DNA from: Hymenobacter properus
GTDB lineage: Bacteria; Bacteroidota; Bacteroidia; Cytophagales; Hymenobacteraceae
DNA length: 64,000 nt
Assembly: GCF_015694735.1 (NCBI RefSeq)
Contig: NZ_JADQDP010000004.1
Location: 372,001-436,000 of the forward strand
Direction of reading: 5' to 3'
A program made the translations under genes and the position numbers. Below the pieces are notes generated by a model, which was not told the origin of the DNA, made no database searches, and saw only the letters and a program-made list of their open reading frames with translations. How positions within the stretch are numbered: position 1 is the first letter of the stretch; every line of letters starts with the position of its first letter. Positions 43,496 through 52,536 of this stretch are shown in pieces.

Positions 43496-43529
43496 ATGCC
43501 CGGACCGCGCTTGCGGCCCGGGCATTTTT
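43496..43529 (+). terminator. Intrinsic terminator after the MaoC gene
   Basis: GC-rich stem atgcccggaccgc / gcggcccgggcat with a short loop and a following T-run, 30 bases after the stop codon. Confidence 0.88.
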
Positions 43530-43572
43530 GTTTACATTGGCGGCATCCATTCACTCTTTTTTCTGCATACTG

Positions 43573-45618
43573 ATGAGACAATTACTTTCTGGCCTGGGTC
43601 TGATGCTCGCCCTGGCTGTCCCCCAAGCTAGTATAGCGCAAAACGCAAAAGGCGGGGCCCAGCCGCCCATCATCGACCGCGAACTGCTGTTTGGCGACCC
43701 TGAGATTTCGGGCGCCCAGCTTTCGCCCGATGGCAAGTTCCTGTCCTTTATCCGGCCTTACAACGGCACCCGCAACATCTGGGTGAAGGGTCTGAACGAG
43801 GCCTTCGACCAGGCCCGGCCCATAACCAACGACCAGGCCCGCCCGGTGCGCAGCTACTTCTGGAGCCGCGACGGCAAGTACCTGCTCTACAGCCAGGACA
43901 AGGGCGGCGACGAAAACTTCAACATTTACGCCGTGAACCCGGCCGAGGCCCCCGCCGCCGGCCAGCCCGTGCCCACCGCCCGCGACCTCACCGGCCTGAA
44001 GGGCGTGCGCGTGCAGCTGCTCAACGCGCCCCTCTCTGACCCGAACACGCTCTATATCGGCCTCAATGACCGCGACAAGGCCTGGCACGACCTCTACAAG
44101 CTGAACCTGAGTACCGGCGAGAAAACCCTGGTGCGCCAGAACAACGACCGCATCGGCGCTTGGGAATTCGACTGGAACGACCAGCTGCGGCTGGCCTCGC
44201 GCTCGAACCCCGACGGCAGCACCGAGTGGCTGCGCGTGGAGGGAGACAAGCTGGTGCCCTTCTACAAAACGAGCATTGACGAGCAGAGCGGCGTCATTGC
44301 CTTTGCAAAAGACAACCAGCATGTGTACATGGCCACCAACCGGGGCGCCGGCCGCAACCTGGCCGAAATTGTACTGCTGGACCCCGCCACCGGCCAGGAG
44401 CAGCCCTATCAGGCCGACCCGCTGAAGCGCGTGGACGTGGGCAGCCTGCAGGTATCGGAGAAAACGCACGAGCCGGTGTTTGTAAGCTTCGAGGACGACC
44501 GCATGCGCCGCGTGTGGAAAGACAAGGCCATGGAGCAGGATTTCGCTGTGGTGACCAAGCAGTTGCCGGGCCTCGACGTGTACCCCGCCTCGCACACCAC
44601 CGACGAGCGGCTGTGGCTGCTGTCGGCCACCTCGGCCACCCAGCCTAGCGTAGCTTACCTCTTCGACCGCCAGACCAAGAAGCTCACCAAGCAGTACGAA
44701 ACGCGGCCCAAGCTGCGCGCCGCCGACCTGGCCGACATGAAAGTGGTGCGCTACAAGTCGTCGGACGGCCTTGAAATCCCGGCTTACCTGACCTTGCCCA
44801 AGGGGCTGGCCGCGAAAAACCTGCCGGTTATCATCCTGCCGCACGGCGGGCCCTGGGCGCGCGACAGCTACGGCTTCAACGCCATGCACCAGTTTCTGGC
44901 TAACCGGGGCTACGCGGTGCTCTCGCCCAACTTCCGGGCTAGCACCGGCTACGGCAAGCAGTTCCTGAACGCCGGCAATGGCGAATGGGGCCGCAAAATG
45001 CAGGACGACCTGACCTGGGGCGTGAAGTACCTCGTGGGCCAGGGCATTGCCGACCCCAAGCGCGTGGGCATCATGGGCGGCTCCTACGGCGGCTACGCCA
45101 CACTGGCTGGCGTGGCCTTCACGCCCGACGTGTACAACGCGGCCGTGGCCATCGTGGCGCCTTCTAACCTGACCACGCTGCTCAATGCCATTCCGCCCTA
45201 CTGGGAGGCCGGCCGCAAGCAGATGTATGCCCGCATGGCCGACCCTGGCACGGAGGAAGGCCGGGCGGCGCTGGCCCGCATGTCGCCCCTCACGGCGGCC
45301 GATAAAATCAAAACCCCGCTCATGGTGGTGCAGGGCGCCAACGACCCTCGCGTGAACAAGGCCGAGGCCGACCAGATAGTGGTGGCTCTGCGCGACCGCA
45401 ACTACCCCGTGCAGTACCTCTGCGCGCCCGACGAAGGCCACGGTTTTGCTCGACCCGTCAACAACATGGCCATGTTTGCCGCCTCCGAGAAGTTCCTGGC
45501 CAGCCAGCTGAAAGGCCGCTACCAGGAAAGCATGAGCCCCGCGGTAGCCAAGCGCCTGCAGGAAATCACCGTCGACCCGAAAACGGTGCAGCTGGCAACC
45601 CAGACGAACGTGAAGTAA
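43573..45618 (+). CDS. S9-family prolyl oligopeptidase-like serine peptidase
   Basis: This 681-residue protein starts at MRQLLSGLGL with a signal peptide ending ASIAQN, so it is periplasmic. The N-terminal two thirds form a beta-propeller (repeats such as SPDGKFLSFIRPYNG and WSRDGKYLLYSQD). The C-terminal alpha/beta-hydrolase domain has the S9 triad: Ser in GGSYGGY (about 503), Asp in GANDPRV (about 591) and His in DEGHGF (about 622). It cleaves short peptides, often after proline or hydrophobic residues (DPP IV or acylaminoacyl-peptidase type). It is alone in its transcription unit and followed by a hairpin terminator. Confidence 0.93.
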   Translation: MRQLLSGLGLMLALAVPQASIAQNAKGGAQPPIIDRELLFGDPEISGAQLSPDGKFLSFIRPYNGTRNIWVKGLNEAFDQARPITNDQARPVRSYFWSRDGKYLLYSQDKGGDENFNIYAVNPAEAPAAGQPVPTARDLTGLKGVRVQLLNAPLSDPNTLYIGLNDRDKAWHDLYKLNLSTGEKTLVRQNNDRIGAWEFDWNDQLRLASRSNPDGSTEWLRVEGDKLVPFYKTSIDEQSGVIAFAKDNQHVYMATNRGAGRNLAEIVLLDPATGQEQPYQADPLKRVDVGSLQVSEKTHEPVFVSFEDDRMRRVWKDKAMEQDFAVVTKQLPGLDVYPASHTTDERLWLLSATSATQPSVAYLFDRQTKKLTKQYETRPKLRAADLADMKVVRYKSSDGLEIPAYLTLPKGLAAKNLPVIILPHGGPWARDSYGFNAMHQFLANRGYAVLSPNFRASTGYGKQFLNAGNGEWGRKMQDDLTWGVKYLVGQGIADPKRVGIMGGSYGGYATLAGVAFTPDVYNAAVAIVAPSNLTTLLNAIPPYWEAGRKQMYARMADPGTEEGRAALARMSPLTAADKIKTPLMVVQGANDPRVNKAEADQIVVALRDRNYPVQYLCAPDEGHGFARPVNNMAMFAASEKFLASQLKGRYQESMSPAVAKRLQEITVDPKTVQLATQTNVK

Positions 45619-45639
45619 CTCTTATTCAACATTCAACAG

Positions 45640-45669
45640 AAAGCCCGGCCCTTCGGAGCCGGGCTTTTT
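45640..45669 (+). terminator. Intrinsic terminator after the S9 peptidase gene
   Basis: Stem aaagcccggc / gccgggcttt with an 8-base loop and a T-run, 21 bases after the stop codon. Confidence 0.92.
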
Positions 45670-45768
45670 GTTGGCTTCTCGCACCGTTCCGTCCTTCCAA
45701 AACTCCTTTGGAAGTTGTCGGCGCTGCATACTTCCCTCCTTTTTCTTTCTGCAAAAACCTAAGTTTTT

Positions 45769-46842
45769 ATGCCCACCTTTTTTAGAAAACCTGGCGCCTT
45801 CAGGCGCATTATTAGCGCGCTTTTTATTCTGCTTTTGTTTGTCGCGGGCGCATTTGCCTACGTGCGGTGGGGCCACCGGGTAGCACAGCGGCCCCTAGGC
45901 CTGGCACGCTTACACACCGAATTCCGGGGCCATAAGGCCCATGTGTGGGAAGTTAAATTCAGCCCGGACGGTAGGCTCTTGGCCAGCGCCAGCATCGACA
46001 GCACGGTGCTGCTCTGGGATAAGCAGGGCCGGGTGCGGCAGGTGCTGAAACATCCGATTGGCGTGACAACCATTGAATTCAGCCCCGACGGCCGCATCCT
46101 GGCCAGTGCCGGCTACGACCAGTTCATCCGGCTGTGGCGCGTGGCCGATGGGCAGCTGGTGAAGACCCTGCCGGGGCACGATGGCACCGTTTGGGCCGTC
46201 ACGTTCAGTCCGGATGGGAAAACCCTGGCCAGCGCCGGCGAAGACAAGCTCGTGAAACTGTGGAACCTGGATTCCGGCGCGTTGATGCGCAGCTTCCCCG
46301 GCCACCGGCTCAACGTGTGGGCGGTCAAATTCAGCCCCGATGGCCGCCAGCTGGCCAGCGGCAGCTTCGATAACGACATTCGCCTGTGGGACATGGCCAC
46401 GGGCCGGCTGCTGCGCACCCTGACAGGCCACACCGAGGCCGTGCTGAACATTGATTTCAGCGCCGACGGCCAGAAACTGGCCAGTGCCAGCGACGACAAA
46501 ACCATCCGACTCTGGGACCTGCGCACCGGGCAGCCCCTGCGCACCTTTCGCGGCGATGGAGAGTGCGTTTATTCGCTTGAGTTTAGCCCCGACAATCAAC
46601 AGCTGGTCGCCGCCTACCGCGACCAAACTGCCGTGGGCGAGATTTTCCAGCACTTTTTGGGCATCAGTGCCACCGGCAAACGTGTGACGGTGCGCATTTG
46701 GGACGTGGCCACAGGCAGCCTGCTGCACACCTTCGCCCAGCACGCCGACGACGCTTACGATGTAGCCTACAGCCCCGACGGCCGGTGGCTGGCCAGCGCC
46801 AGCTCCGATGCTACCGTGGACCTGTGGCAGTTGCGGCCTTAG
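45769..46842 (+). CDS. Membrane-anchored WD40-repeat protein
   Basis: This 357-residue protein has one N-terminal membrane helix (about residues 13-33, IISALFILLLFVAGAFAY) followed by seven WD40 repeats that close one beta-propeller (recurring FSPDGRLLASAS, SxLLWD and TLPGHDGTVWAVTF). There is an insertion of about 20 residues in the sixth blade (AVGEIFQHFLGISATG). WD40 propellers are protein-interaction platforms, and the helix would hold this one on the outer face of the inner membrane. There is no enzymatic domain. Its last 4 bases overlap the end of the convergent DUF779 gene. Confidence 0.9.
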   Translation: MPTFFRKPGAFRRIISALFILLLFVAGAFAYVRWGHRVAQRPLGLARLHTEFRGHKAHVWEVKFSPDGRLLASASIDSTVLLWDKQGRVRQVLKHPIGVTTIEFSPDGRILASAGYDQFIRLWRVADGQLVKTLPGHDGTVWAVTFSPDGKTLASAGEDKLVKLWNLDSGALMRSFPGHRLNVWAVKFSPDGRQLASGSFDNDIRLWDMATGRLLRTLTGHTEAVLNIDFSADGQKLASASDDKTIRLWDLRTGQPLRTFRGDGECVYSLEFSPDNQQLVAAYRDQTAVGEIFQHFLGISATGKRVTVRIWDVATGSLLHTFAQHADDAYDVAYSPDGRWLASASSDATVDLWQLRP

Positions 46843-47237
46843 GCCGGCTGCATGTCGGGGTATTCATCGCCAGCGTACACCGGCGCCATGTCCTTTTCCT
46901 CGTCCTCCGTGAACAGCCGCGAGCGAATTAAGAACCGCACGCCCAGCGGGATTTCCAGCGAGAAGCTGGCGCCGCGGCCTTTCACCACATCCACGGTCAG
47001 CTGGGTGTGCTGCCAGTAGGCAAACTGGCTGGCGCTCATGAAAAAGTCGCAGCCGTGGATGCGGCCCAGCCACACATCGTTCGCACCCACCCGAAACTCG
47101 CCCTTGGCGAAGCACATGGGCGAGGAGCCGTCGCAGCACCCGCCGCTCTGATGGAACATGAGCGGGCCGTGCTCGTCGCGGAGCAGGTCGATGGTGGCTT
47201 CGGCGGCTTGGGTGACGAGGACGCGGGGCGTGGACAT
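46839..47237 (-). CDS. DUF779 protein linked to aldehyde dehydrogenase
   Basis: This 132-residue protein matches DUF779: HGPLMFHQSGGCCDGSSPMC, then GANDVWLGRIHGCDFFMS and QFAYWQHTQLTVDVVKGRG. The conserved Cys/His residues suggest metal binding. The family is nearly always found next to acetaldehyde-type dehydrogenases, and one lies just upstream here (47808-49337), with a small secreted protein gene between them. Its function is unproven; an accessory role for the dehydrogenase is the usual inference. Confidence 0.87.
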   Translation of the reverse strand: MSTPRVLVTQAAEATIDLLRDEHGPLMFHQSGGCCDGSSPMCFAKGEFRVGANDVWLGRIHGCDFFMSASQFAYWQHTQLTVDVVKGRGASFSLEIPLGVRFLIRSRLFTEDEEKDMAPVYAGDEYPDMQPA

Positions 47238-47261
47238 GGGTTAGTAAAGGAATAGTGCCGG

Positions 47262-47609
47262 CTAGCGTCGACGAATAAAAGTATAGGTGAGGCCGGTGCG
47301 GTCTTCGCGTACCACCACCTTCTTATCGGGGGCCACGGTGCCCGAGCCGGGGCGGCTCCGCCATTCGTAGGTCAGTTGACGTTCGGCGTCCCAATAGTGG
47401 TGCAGGTTGCCTTTGCTCGCAATGCTCTTTTGCACGGCATTGGGCATGCGGTCGGTTTTCGGGGCTTCGCCAAAAGGAACGGCTTCCGGCACTACTTCGG
47501 GCGTTTCCACTTTCCAGTCCGGGTTTTTAGCGCCGGGTACTGGCAGCAGTTGGGCATGCACGGCCGAGATGCCGCAATACAGTGCAAGAGGCAGAAGCAA
47601 AGCTTTCAT
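47262..47609 (-). CDS. Small secreted protein of unknown function
   Basis: This 115-residue protein has a signal peptide (MKALLLPLALYCGISAVHAQ). The mature part is Pro/Val-rich at first, then polar with alternating charged residues (VVREDRTGLTYTFIRRR at the end). No family was recognised. It lies 24 bases upstream of the DUF779 start on the same strand, but an exported protein is unlikely to share a pathway with the cytoplasmic dehydrogenase. Confidence 0.65.
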   Translation of the reverse strand: MKALLLPLALYCGISAVHAQLLPVPGAKNPDWKVETPEVVPEAVPFGEAPKTDRMPNAVQKSIASKGNLHHYWDAERQLTYEWRSRPGSGTVAPDKKVVVREDRTGLTYTFIRRR

Positions 47610-47683
47610 AAGGTTGGCGCATTGGGTTTTAAATAAGACGCGCCAACCTTTGAAAGGATGCTTTGTCGAGGCTTTGAATCAGA

Positions 47684-47787
47684 CCGTCATGCTGAGCGCA
47701 GTCGAAGCACCTCTACCGCGCAACTAATCCCCTTCGATTGGATTTACTCTTGCGGTAGAGATGCTTCGGCTGCCCTCAGCATGACGG
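47684..47787. repeat. Dispersed hairpin repeat, copy 11 (catgctgagcg type)
   Basis: Left arm ccgtcatgctgagcgcagtc with AGCACCTCTACCGC, right arm GCGGTAGAGATGCTTCGG and ctcagcatgacgg. The loop holds cgattggattta, as in the copies at 51318 and 53835. It lies just after the aldehyde dehydrogenase stop codon. Confidence 0.92.
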
Positions 47788-47807
47788 CCTTTTCAATTTT
47801 CTACGGC

Positions 47808-49337
47808 CTAAAAGAAGCCCAGCGGCTTCTGGCTGTAGCTGATGAGCATGTTCTTGTTCTGGCGGTAGTGGGCCAGCATCATCTTGTGGTTTTCGCGGCC
47901 GAAACCAGAGGCTTTGTAGCCGCCGAAGGGCGCGCCGGCGGGGTAGTCGTGGTAGCAGTTCACCCACACGCGGCCGGCCTCAATGGCGCGGGGCACCTGG
48001 TACAGCTCGTGCGCATCGCGCGTCCACACGCCGGCGCCGAGGCCGTAGAGGGTGTCGTTGGCAATTTCGATGGCTTCATCCACCGTTTTGAAAGTGGTGA
48101 CGGATACCACCGGCCCGAAAATTTCCTCCTGGAAGATGCGCATCTTGTTGTGGCCCCGGAACATGGTGGGCTGGATGTAGTAGCCCTCGGCCAGCGCGCC
48201 GTCTTCCTGCGCGTAGGCGTCGCCGCCCACCAGCACCTCGGCGCCTTCGGCCTTGCCGATTTCGAGGTAGCTCAGGATTTTCTCGAATTGGTCGTTGCTG
48301 GCCTGGGCGCCCATCATCGTGTCCATATCCAGCGGGTTGCCCAGCTTGATGGCTTTCACGCGCTCGATGACGCGGGCAATGAATTCGTCGTAAATGTCTT
48401 CGTGCACCAACATGCGCGAGGGGCAGGTGCAGATTTCGCCCTGGTTCAGGGCAAACATCACGGCGCCTTCAATGGCCTTGTCGAGGAAGTCATCATCAGC
48501 ATCCATCACCGATTTGAAGAAGATGTTCGGCGACTTGCCGCCCAGCTCCATCGTCACGGGAATCAGGTTTTCGGCGGCGTACTGCATGATGAGGCGGCCG
48601 GTGGTGGTTTCGCCCGTGAAGCTGGCCTTGGCAATGCGCGGCGACGAGGCCAGCGGCTTGCCCGCTTCCAGCCCGAAACCGTTCACGATGTTGATGACGC
48701 CGGCCGGTACCAGGTCCTGAATCAGCTCCATGAGCACCATGATGCTGGCGGGGGTTTGCTCGGCGGGCTTCATCACCACGGTGCAGCCGGCGGCCAGGGC
48801 GGGAGCCAGCTTCCAAGTGGCCATCAGCAGCGGGAAGTTCCAAGGAATAATCTGGCCGATGACGCCCAGCGGCTCGTTGATATTCATCGACACAGTGGTG
48901 CTGTTCAGCTCGGTCACGTTGCCTTCCTCGGCCCGAATGACGCTGGCGAAGTAACGGAAGTGGTCGATGACCAGCGGCATGTCGGCGTAGGTAGTTTCGC
49001 GCAGGGCTTTGCCGTTTTCAACGGTTTCGACGGCGGCCAGCAGGGGCAGGTTTTCCTCGATGCGGTTGGCGATTTTGTTGAGGATGTTGCTGCGCTCGGT
49101 GGCCGAAGTTTTGCTCCAGGTGGCGAAGGCTTCGTGGGCGGCGTCAAGCGCCAACTCGATGTCCTCCTTGGTGCTGCGGGCCACTTTGGTGAAGACTTTG
49201 CCGTCGATGGGCGACGGGTTGTCGAAGTACTGGCCCTTCACGGGCGCCACCCATTTGCCGCCGATGAAGTTGTCGTAGTGGTTTTTGAACTGGGGGCGGG
49301 CCACCACGGTGGTGGTTGCTTCTAAGGTTTCAGCCAT
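47808..49337 (-). CDS. NAD(P)-dependent aldehyde dehydrogenase (acetaldehyde type)
   Basis: This 509-residue enzyme starts at MAETLEATTT; 49 further upstream codons are open but overlap the divergent regulator's leader. ALDH landmarks are IPWNFPLLM (cofactor), TMELGGKSPN (general-base Glu), NQGEICTCPSR (catalytic Cys about 300) and EIFGPVVSV. The GEICTCPSR form and length resemble ExaC/AldB acetaldehyde dehydrogenases that oxidise short aldehydes to acids. A DUF779 gene downstream and a divergent AraC regulator upstream match the common layout of this family. Confidence 0.93.
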   Translation of the reverse strand: MAETLEATTTVVARPQFKNHYDNFIGGKWVAPVKGQYFDNPSPIDGKVFTKVARSTKEDIELALDAAHEAFATWSKTSATERSNILNKIANRIEENLPLLAAVETVENGKALRETTYADMPLVIDHFRYFASVIRAEEGNVTELNSTTVSMNINEPLGVIGQIIPWNFPLLMATWKLAPALAAGCTVVMKPAEQTPASIMVLMELIQDLVPAGVINIVNGFGLEAGKPLASSPRIAKASFTGETTTGRLIMQYAAENLIPVTMELGGKSPNIFFKSVMDADDDFLDKAIEGAVMFALNQGEICTCPSRMLVHEDIYDEFIARVIERVKAIKLGNPLDMDTMMGAQASNDQFEKILSYLEIGKAEGAEVLVGGDAYAQEDGALAEGYYIQPTMFRGHNKMRIFQEEIFGPVVSVTTFKTVDEAIEIANDTLYGLGAGVWTRDAHELYQVPRAIEAGRVWVNCYHDYPAGAPFGGYKASGFGRENHKMMLAHYRQNKNMLISYSQKPLGFF

Positions 49338-49496
49338 GGCTTTTGAGATGGGAATTAGGTGAACTGAGAATGGTGTAAAGGTCCCTTTTCCCGAAGCTGG
49401 CAGGTTGTGGTATTGTATCAAGGTGTGTAAGAATCGTCGCAACTTGTCGAGCTTCGTCGCTGTTGAAAGTGGGTACTCCCTCACCTATCTTGCGCC

Positions 49497-50426
49497 ATGC
49501 TATCACGCGTTCACTTGCCCGCCGCCGTAGCTCCGCTCGCCGTGGAGCGCCTCCATTCCTTAGTTGAAAACCGCACGGTGTACGCGCTGGAGGGCTTTGA
49601 GCTGAACGTATTCGAGACACATCGCGCCGCTGCCCGCGTGCCCCTGCGCCTCGAAGGCCTGGCCCTGACCACCATGATGCGGGGTCGCAAGGTGATGCAC
49701 CTGCCCGGCCGCGCCGCCTTCGACTACCTGCCCGGCGAAAGCGTGGTGGTGGACAAGGACGAGCTGATGGAAATCGACTTTCCCGACGCCAGCCTGGGGC
49801 AGCCCACGCAGTGCTTGGCCGTGGCCATCGCGCCCGATACCATCCGCCACACCGTGGACTTGCTCAACGAGCGGTACCCCAAAGCTGAAGCCCAGCAACC
49901 CTGGGCCATTACGGCCCCCGACTACGCCCACCTCACCAACACGCCCGAGCTGACCGACACGCTGGGCCGCCTCGTGGCCGTGTCGCGCGCTTCCGACGTG
50001 AACAAGGACGTGCTGGCCGGCTTCACCCTGCAGGAGCTGCTGGTGCGCCTGATGCAGACGCAGGCCCGCCAGCTCATTTTCCACGACTACGCCCGCTACC
50101 TCACCTCCCACCGCTTCGCGGCCGTGGTGGGCTACATCAAAGAGCACCTGGCCGAAAACCTGAGCATCGACAAGCTGAGCGCGCTGGCCTGCATGAGCAA
50201 GGCCACGTTCTTCCGGGTGTTCAAGCGCGAGTTCGGGCTCACGCCGGTCGAATTCATCATCCGGGAGCGGCTGAGCGAGGCCAAGCGCCTGCTGCGCCAC
50301 CCGCTGGCCAGCGTGGCCGAGGTGGGCCTGCGGGTGGGGTTTAATAATCTGTCCTACTTCCAGGCGCTGTTTAAAAAGCACGAGGGCCTGACGCCGGGCG
50401 CCTATAAGAAACAGCTGGCGGCGTAG
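49497..50426 (+). CDS. AraC-family transcriptional regulator
   Basis: This 309-residue protein has an AraC_N-type sensor domain (residues about 25-175, VYALEGFELNVFET, LPGESVVVDKDEL) and a C-terminal double helix-turn-helix (NLSIDKLSALACMSKATFFR, then SVAEVGLRVGFNNLSYFQALFKKHEGLTP). AraC_N regulators often flank aldehyde or alcohol dehydrogenase genes. It is divergent from the aldehyde dehydrogenase with 159 bases between starts, so it probably controls that gene, likely in response to an aldehyde or alcohol. Confidence 0.92.
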   Translation: MLSRVHLPAAVAPLAVERLHSLVENRTVYALEGFELNVFETHRAAARVPLRLEGLALTTMMRGRKVMHLPGRAAFDYLPGESVVVDKDELMEIDFPDASLGQPTQCLAVAIAPDTIRHTVDLLNERYPKAEAQQPWAITAPDYAHLTNTPELTDTLGRLVAVSRASDVNKDVLAGFTLQELLVRLMQTQARQLIFHDYARYLTSHRFAAVVGYIKEHLAENLSIDKLSALACMSKATFFRVFKREFGLTPVEFIIRERLSEAKRLLRHPLASVAEVGLRVGFNNLSYFQALFKKHEGLTPGAYKKQLAA

Positions 50427-50556
50427 GCCACGGGCGTTTGGCAGTTGAAAAGCAGGCGCAAAGAACTGATTTACCGCGCGGCCGAAATCGTCATTTTAAG
50501 GGCGTTTACCTTTGCAGGGCGGTTCGGGCTCACCTTTCCGGCTGCTTCTCCTGTCC

Positions 50557-51264
50557 ATGAAACGCTCCTTCACCTATTTTCTGTCCGGTTTTCTGCTGCT
50601 GGCCGGTGCTTTTTCGTCGGGCTGTGCTCGGCACACCTTTCAGGGGCAGGCGCTAGCCCCGGCCGCGCTGGCCACGCACCGCACGGTGGCCATTTTGCCC
50701 TTTGCCGTGGAGCTGGAGCGGCTGAGCGACGTGGTGAAGCACCCCGAAGTGTGGAAAGCCAATCCTGACACGCCCGGCGCCAACCCGCTCCAGGGCGCGC
50801 TGGCCGCCGAACGCCAGCAGATGGGCTACCAGCTGCAAGCCGCCCTGCAGGCCGAGCTGGCGCGCCAGCAGGCCGAGCATCCCACCAGCAGCACCTTCCA
50901 GAACCCCGCCGAAACCAACCAGCGTCTGGCAAAAGCTGGCATCACCTACGAAAGCCTGCCCACCCGCTCGATGGCTGAGCTGCGCACCGCCCTCGGCGTC
51001 GACGCCGTGCTCACGGGGCAAACCTACATGCACCAGCTGCTGCCCGGCGGCGTGAGCATTGCCGTGTTCGTGCTCAGCAACAGCACCAACCCCATGGCCG
51101 ATAACACCGTGCACACCTACCTCGACATCTACGACACGCAGAGCGCCCAGCTCGTGTGGCGCTTCGACCACGAGCTGCGCGGCAAGCCCAGCACCAGCCC
51201 GGTGGCGCTGGCCAAAGCCCTGGCGCGCGACATGCGGGGCGGGTTCCCGTACCTGAAAAAGTAG
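50557..51264 (+). CDS. Lipoprotein of unknown function
   Basis: This 235-residue protein starts at MKRSFTYFL with a lipoprotein signal peptide (FSSGC, Cys about 24). The mature part (HRTVAILPFAVELER, LRTALGVDAVLTGQTYMH, NTVHTYLDIYDTQSAQLVWRFDHEL) resembles envelope lipoproteins that share a GNA1162/CsgG-like alpha-beta fold (TVAILPF near the N-terminus, then GVDAVLTG). That suggests an outer-membrane-associated role but not a defined one. It is a single gene followed by a hairpin repeat. Confidence 0.72.
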   Translation: MKRSFTYFLSGFLLLAGAFSSGCARHTFQGQALAPAALATHRTVAILPFAVELERLSDVVKHPEVWKANPDTPGANPLQGALAAERQQMGYQLQAALQAELARQQAEHPTSSTFQNPAETNQRLAKAGITYESLPTRSMAELRTALGVDAVLTGQTYMHQLLPGGVSIAVFVLSNSTNPMADNTVHTYLDIYDTQSAQLVWRFDHELRGKPSTSPVALAKALARDMRGGFPYLKK

Positions 51265-51317
51265 GGCAGCACCACTCCGGCACTTGGGCCAAAGGGTGTT
51301 GGTGGCACAAAGAAGAA

Positions 51318-51418
51318 CGTCATGCTGAGCGCAGCCGAAGCATCTCTACTGCGAGAGTAAATTCTATCGATTGGATTACTTATATAGTAGAGATGCTTCG
51401 GCTGCGCTCAGCATGACG
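51318..51418. repeat. Dispersed hairpin repeat, copy 12 (catgctgagcg type)
   Basis: Left arm cgtcatgctgagcgcagccg with AAGCATCTCTACT, right arm AGTAGAGATGCTT and ctgcgctcagcatgacg. The loop contains atcgattggattactta, nearly shared with the copy at 53835. It lies between convergent genes. Confidence 0.94.
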
Positions 51419-51437
51419 GGCTAACCGTCTGCCGTTC

Positions 51438-52364
51438 TTAAAACACCACGCTGTACGGTGCATCGGCCAGGCCGCGCACGTCTTCGTGCAGCTCCACGCC
51501 CAGGATTTCGTGCACGTTGGCCCGAATGCGGTTGGAAATCTGGGTGAGCGGCAGGTCGTTGCTGTCTTTGCCGAAGGGGTCTTCAATCTCGTCGCCAATC
51601 ATCTCCACGCCCAGCAGCGCGTAGGCCCCAAGCATGGTGATGGGCACCGTAAGCCACTCGTAGGAATCGAGCAGGTTGAAGGGCATGACGAGGATGAACA
51701 CCGTGATGAAGCCTTTGATGAAGTAGCTGTAGGAGAACGGAATGGGCGTGCCTTTGATGCGCTCACAGGCGCCGGCCACGTCGAGCAAGGCCTCGTGATG
51801 ACGCTGAATGGTGAGCAGGTGCGTGGGCAGAATCCGCTCTTCACGCAGCAGCTGCTCGTAGAACTCCTGGAGCAGGGCGGCCAGGCGCGAGGGCACGTGC
51901 CGCACAGTCTGCAGCTGCTCGATGAAGCCCGGCTCCACGGCTTCGAGCTTCTCGAAACGCACGCCTTTGCGCAGGTGGCCGTCGAGGGCGATGGGGAAGT
52001 TGGACAGCAGCCGGGCGAGGTAAGTACGGGTGGCGTGGTCGTCGGGCGCGAGGCGCGGGTGCAGCAGCACGGCCAGGTTGCGGCAGTTGTTCACGAGCTG
52101 GCCCCAGAGGCGGCGCCCTTCGTAAAAACGGTCGTAGGCGGTGTTGGTGCGGAAGGCCAGCAGCAGGCTGAGCAGAATGCCCAGGAAAGAGAAAAACTCT
52201 TTGTCAACGACCACATTAATGGTGTCGAAGCGGATGACGAAGGCCGTGACGATACTAGCGTAGAGGCCCACCCATAGCACCCGTTTCAGCAGCTGGCGAA
52301 TGACGCCGGAGGAACGTAGGTGGCGCAGGGCCTCCCACCAGTCGGTCGATTTGTAGACTATCAT
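51438..52364 (-). CDS. Bestrophin-family (YneE-type) membrane channel
   Basis: This 308-residue protein fits the bacterial bestrophin family: four hydrophobic helices, the early SFLGILLSLLLAFRTNTAYDRFYEGRRLWGQL block typical of the family, and the C-terminal acidic stretch EDPFGKDSNDLP that corresponds to the calcium-binding region of bestrophins. Characterised bacterial homologues form pentameric ion channels (sodium-selective in KpBest). It would sit in the inner membrane. It is a single gene convergent with the preceding lipoprotein. Confidence 0.87.
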   Translation of the reverse strand: MIVYKSTDWWEALRHLRSSGVIRQLLKRVLWVGLYASIVTAFVIRFDTINVVVDKEFFSFLGILLSLLLAFRTNTAYDRFYEGRRLWGQLVNNCRNLAVLLHPRLAPDDHATRTYLARLLSNFPIALDGHLRKGVRFEKLEAVEPGFIEQLQTVRHVPSRLAALLQEFYEQLLREERILPTHLLTIQRHHEALLDVAGACERIKGTPIPFSYSYFIKGFITVFILVMPFNLLDSYEWLTVPITMLGAYALLGVEMIGDEIEDPFGKDSNDLPLTQISNRIRANVHEILGVELHEDVRGLADAPYSVVF

Positions 52365-52536
52365 AAGCGAAGGCAGGGCAAAAGGAATGGGCGCAAGATA
52401 GGGTTAACCCCATAAGCCCCCTCCAGGGAGGCCTCTTACGCCGGGGCGAAGGGGCCGCCCCAAAAGGCTACCCTAGGGCTATAGCATCAAAGCACTGCTA
52501 TATTTAAGCGACTTACTCCGCTTTCCTGCTCACCTT

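Noticed and set aside
43582..45441. 619-codon open frame on the minus strand
   Set aside because: It is a shadow of the S9 peptidase gene, whose motifs and signal peptide are clear.
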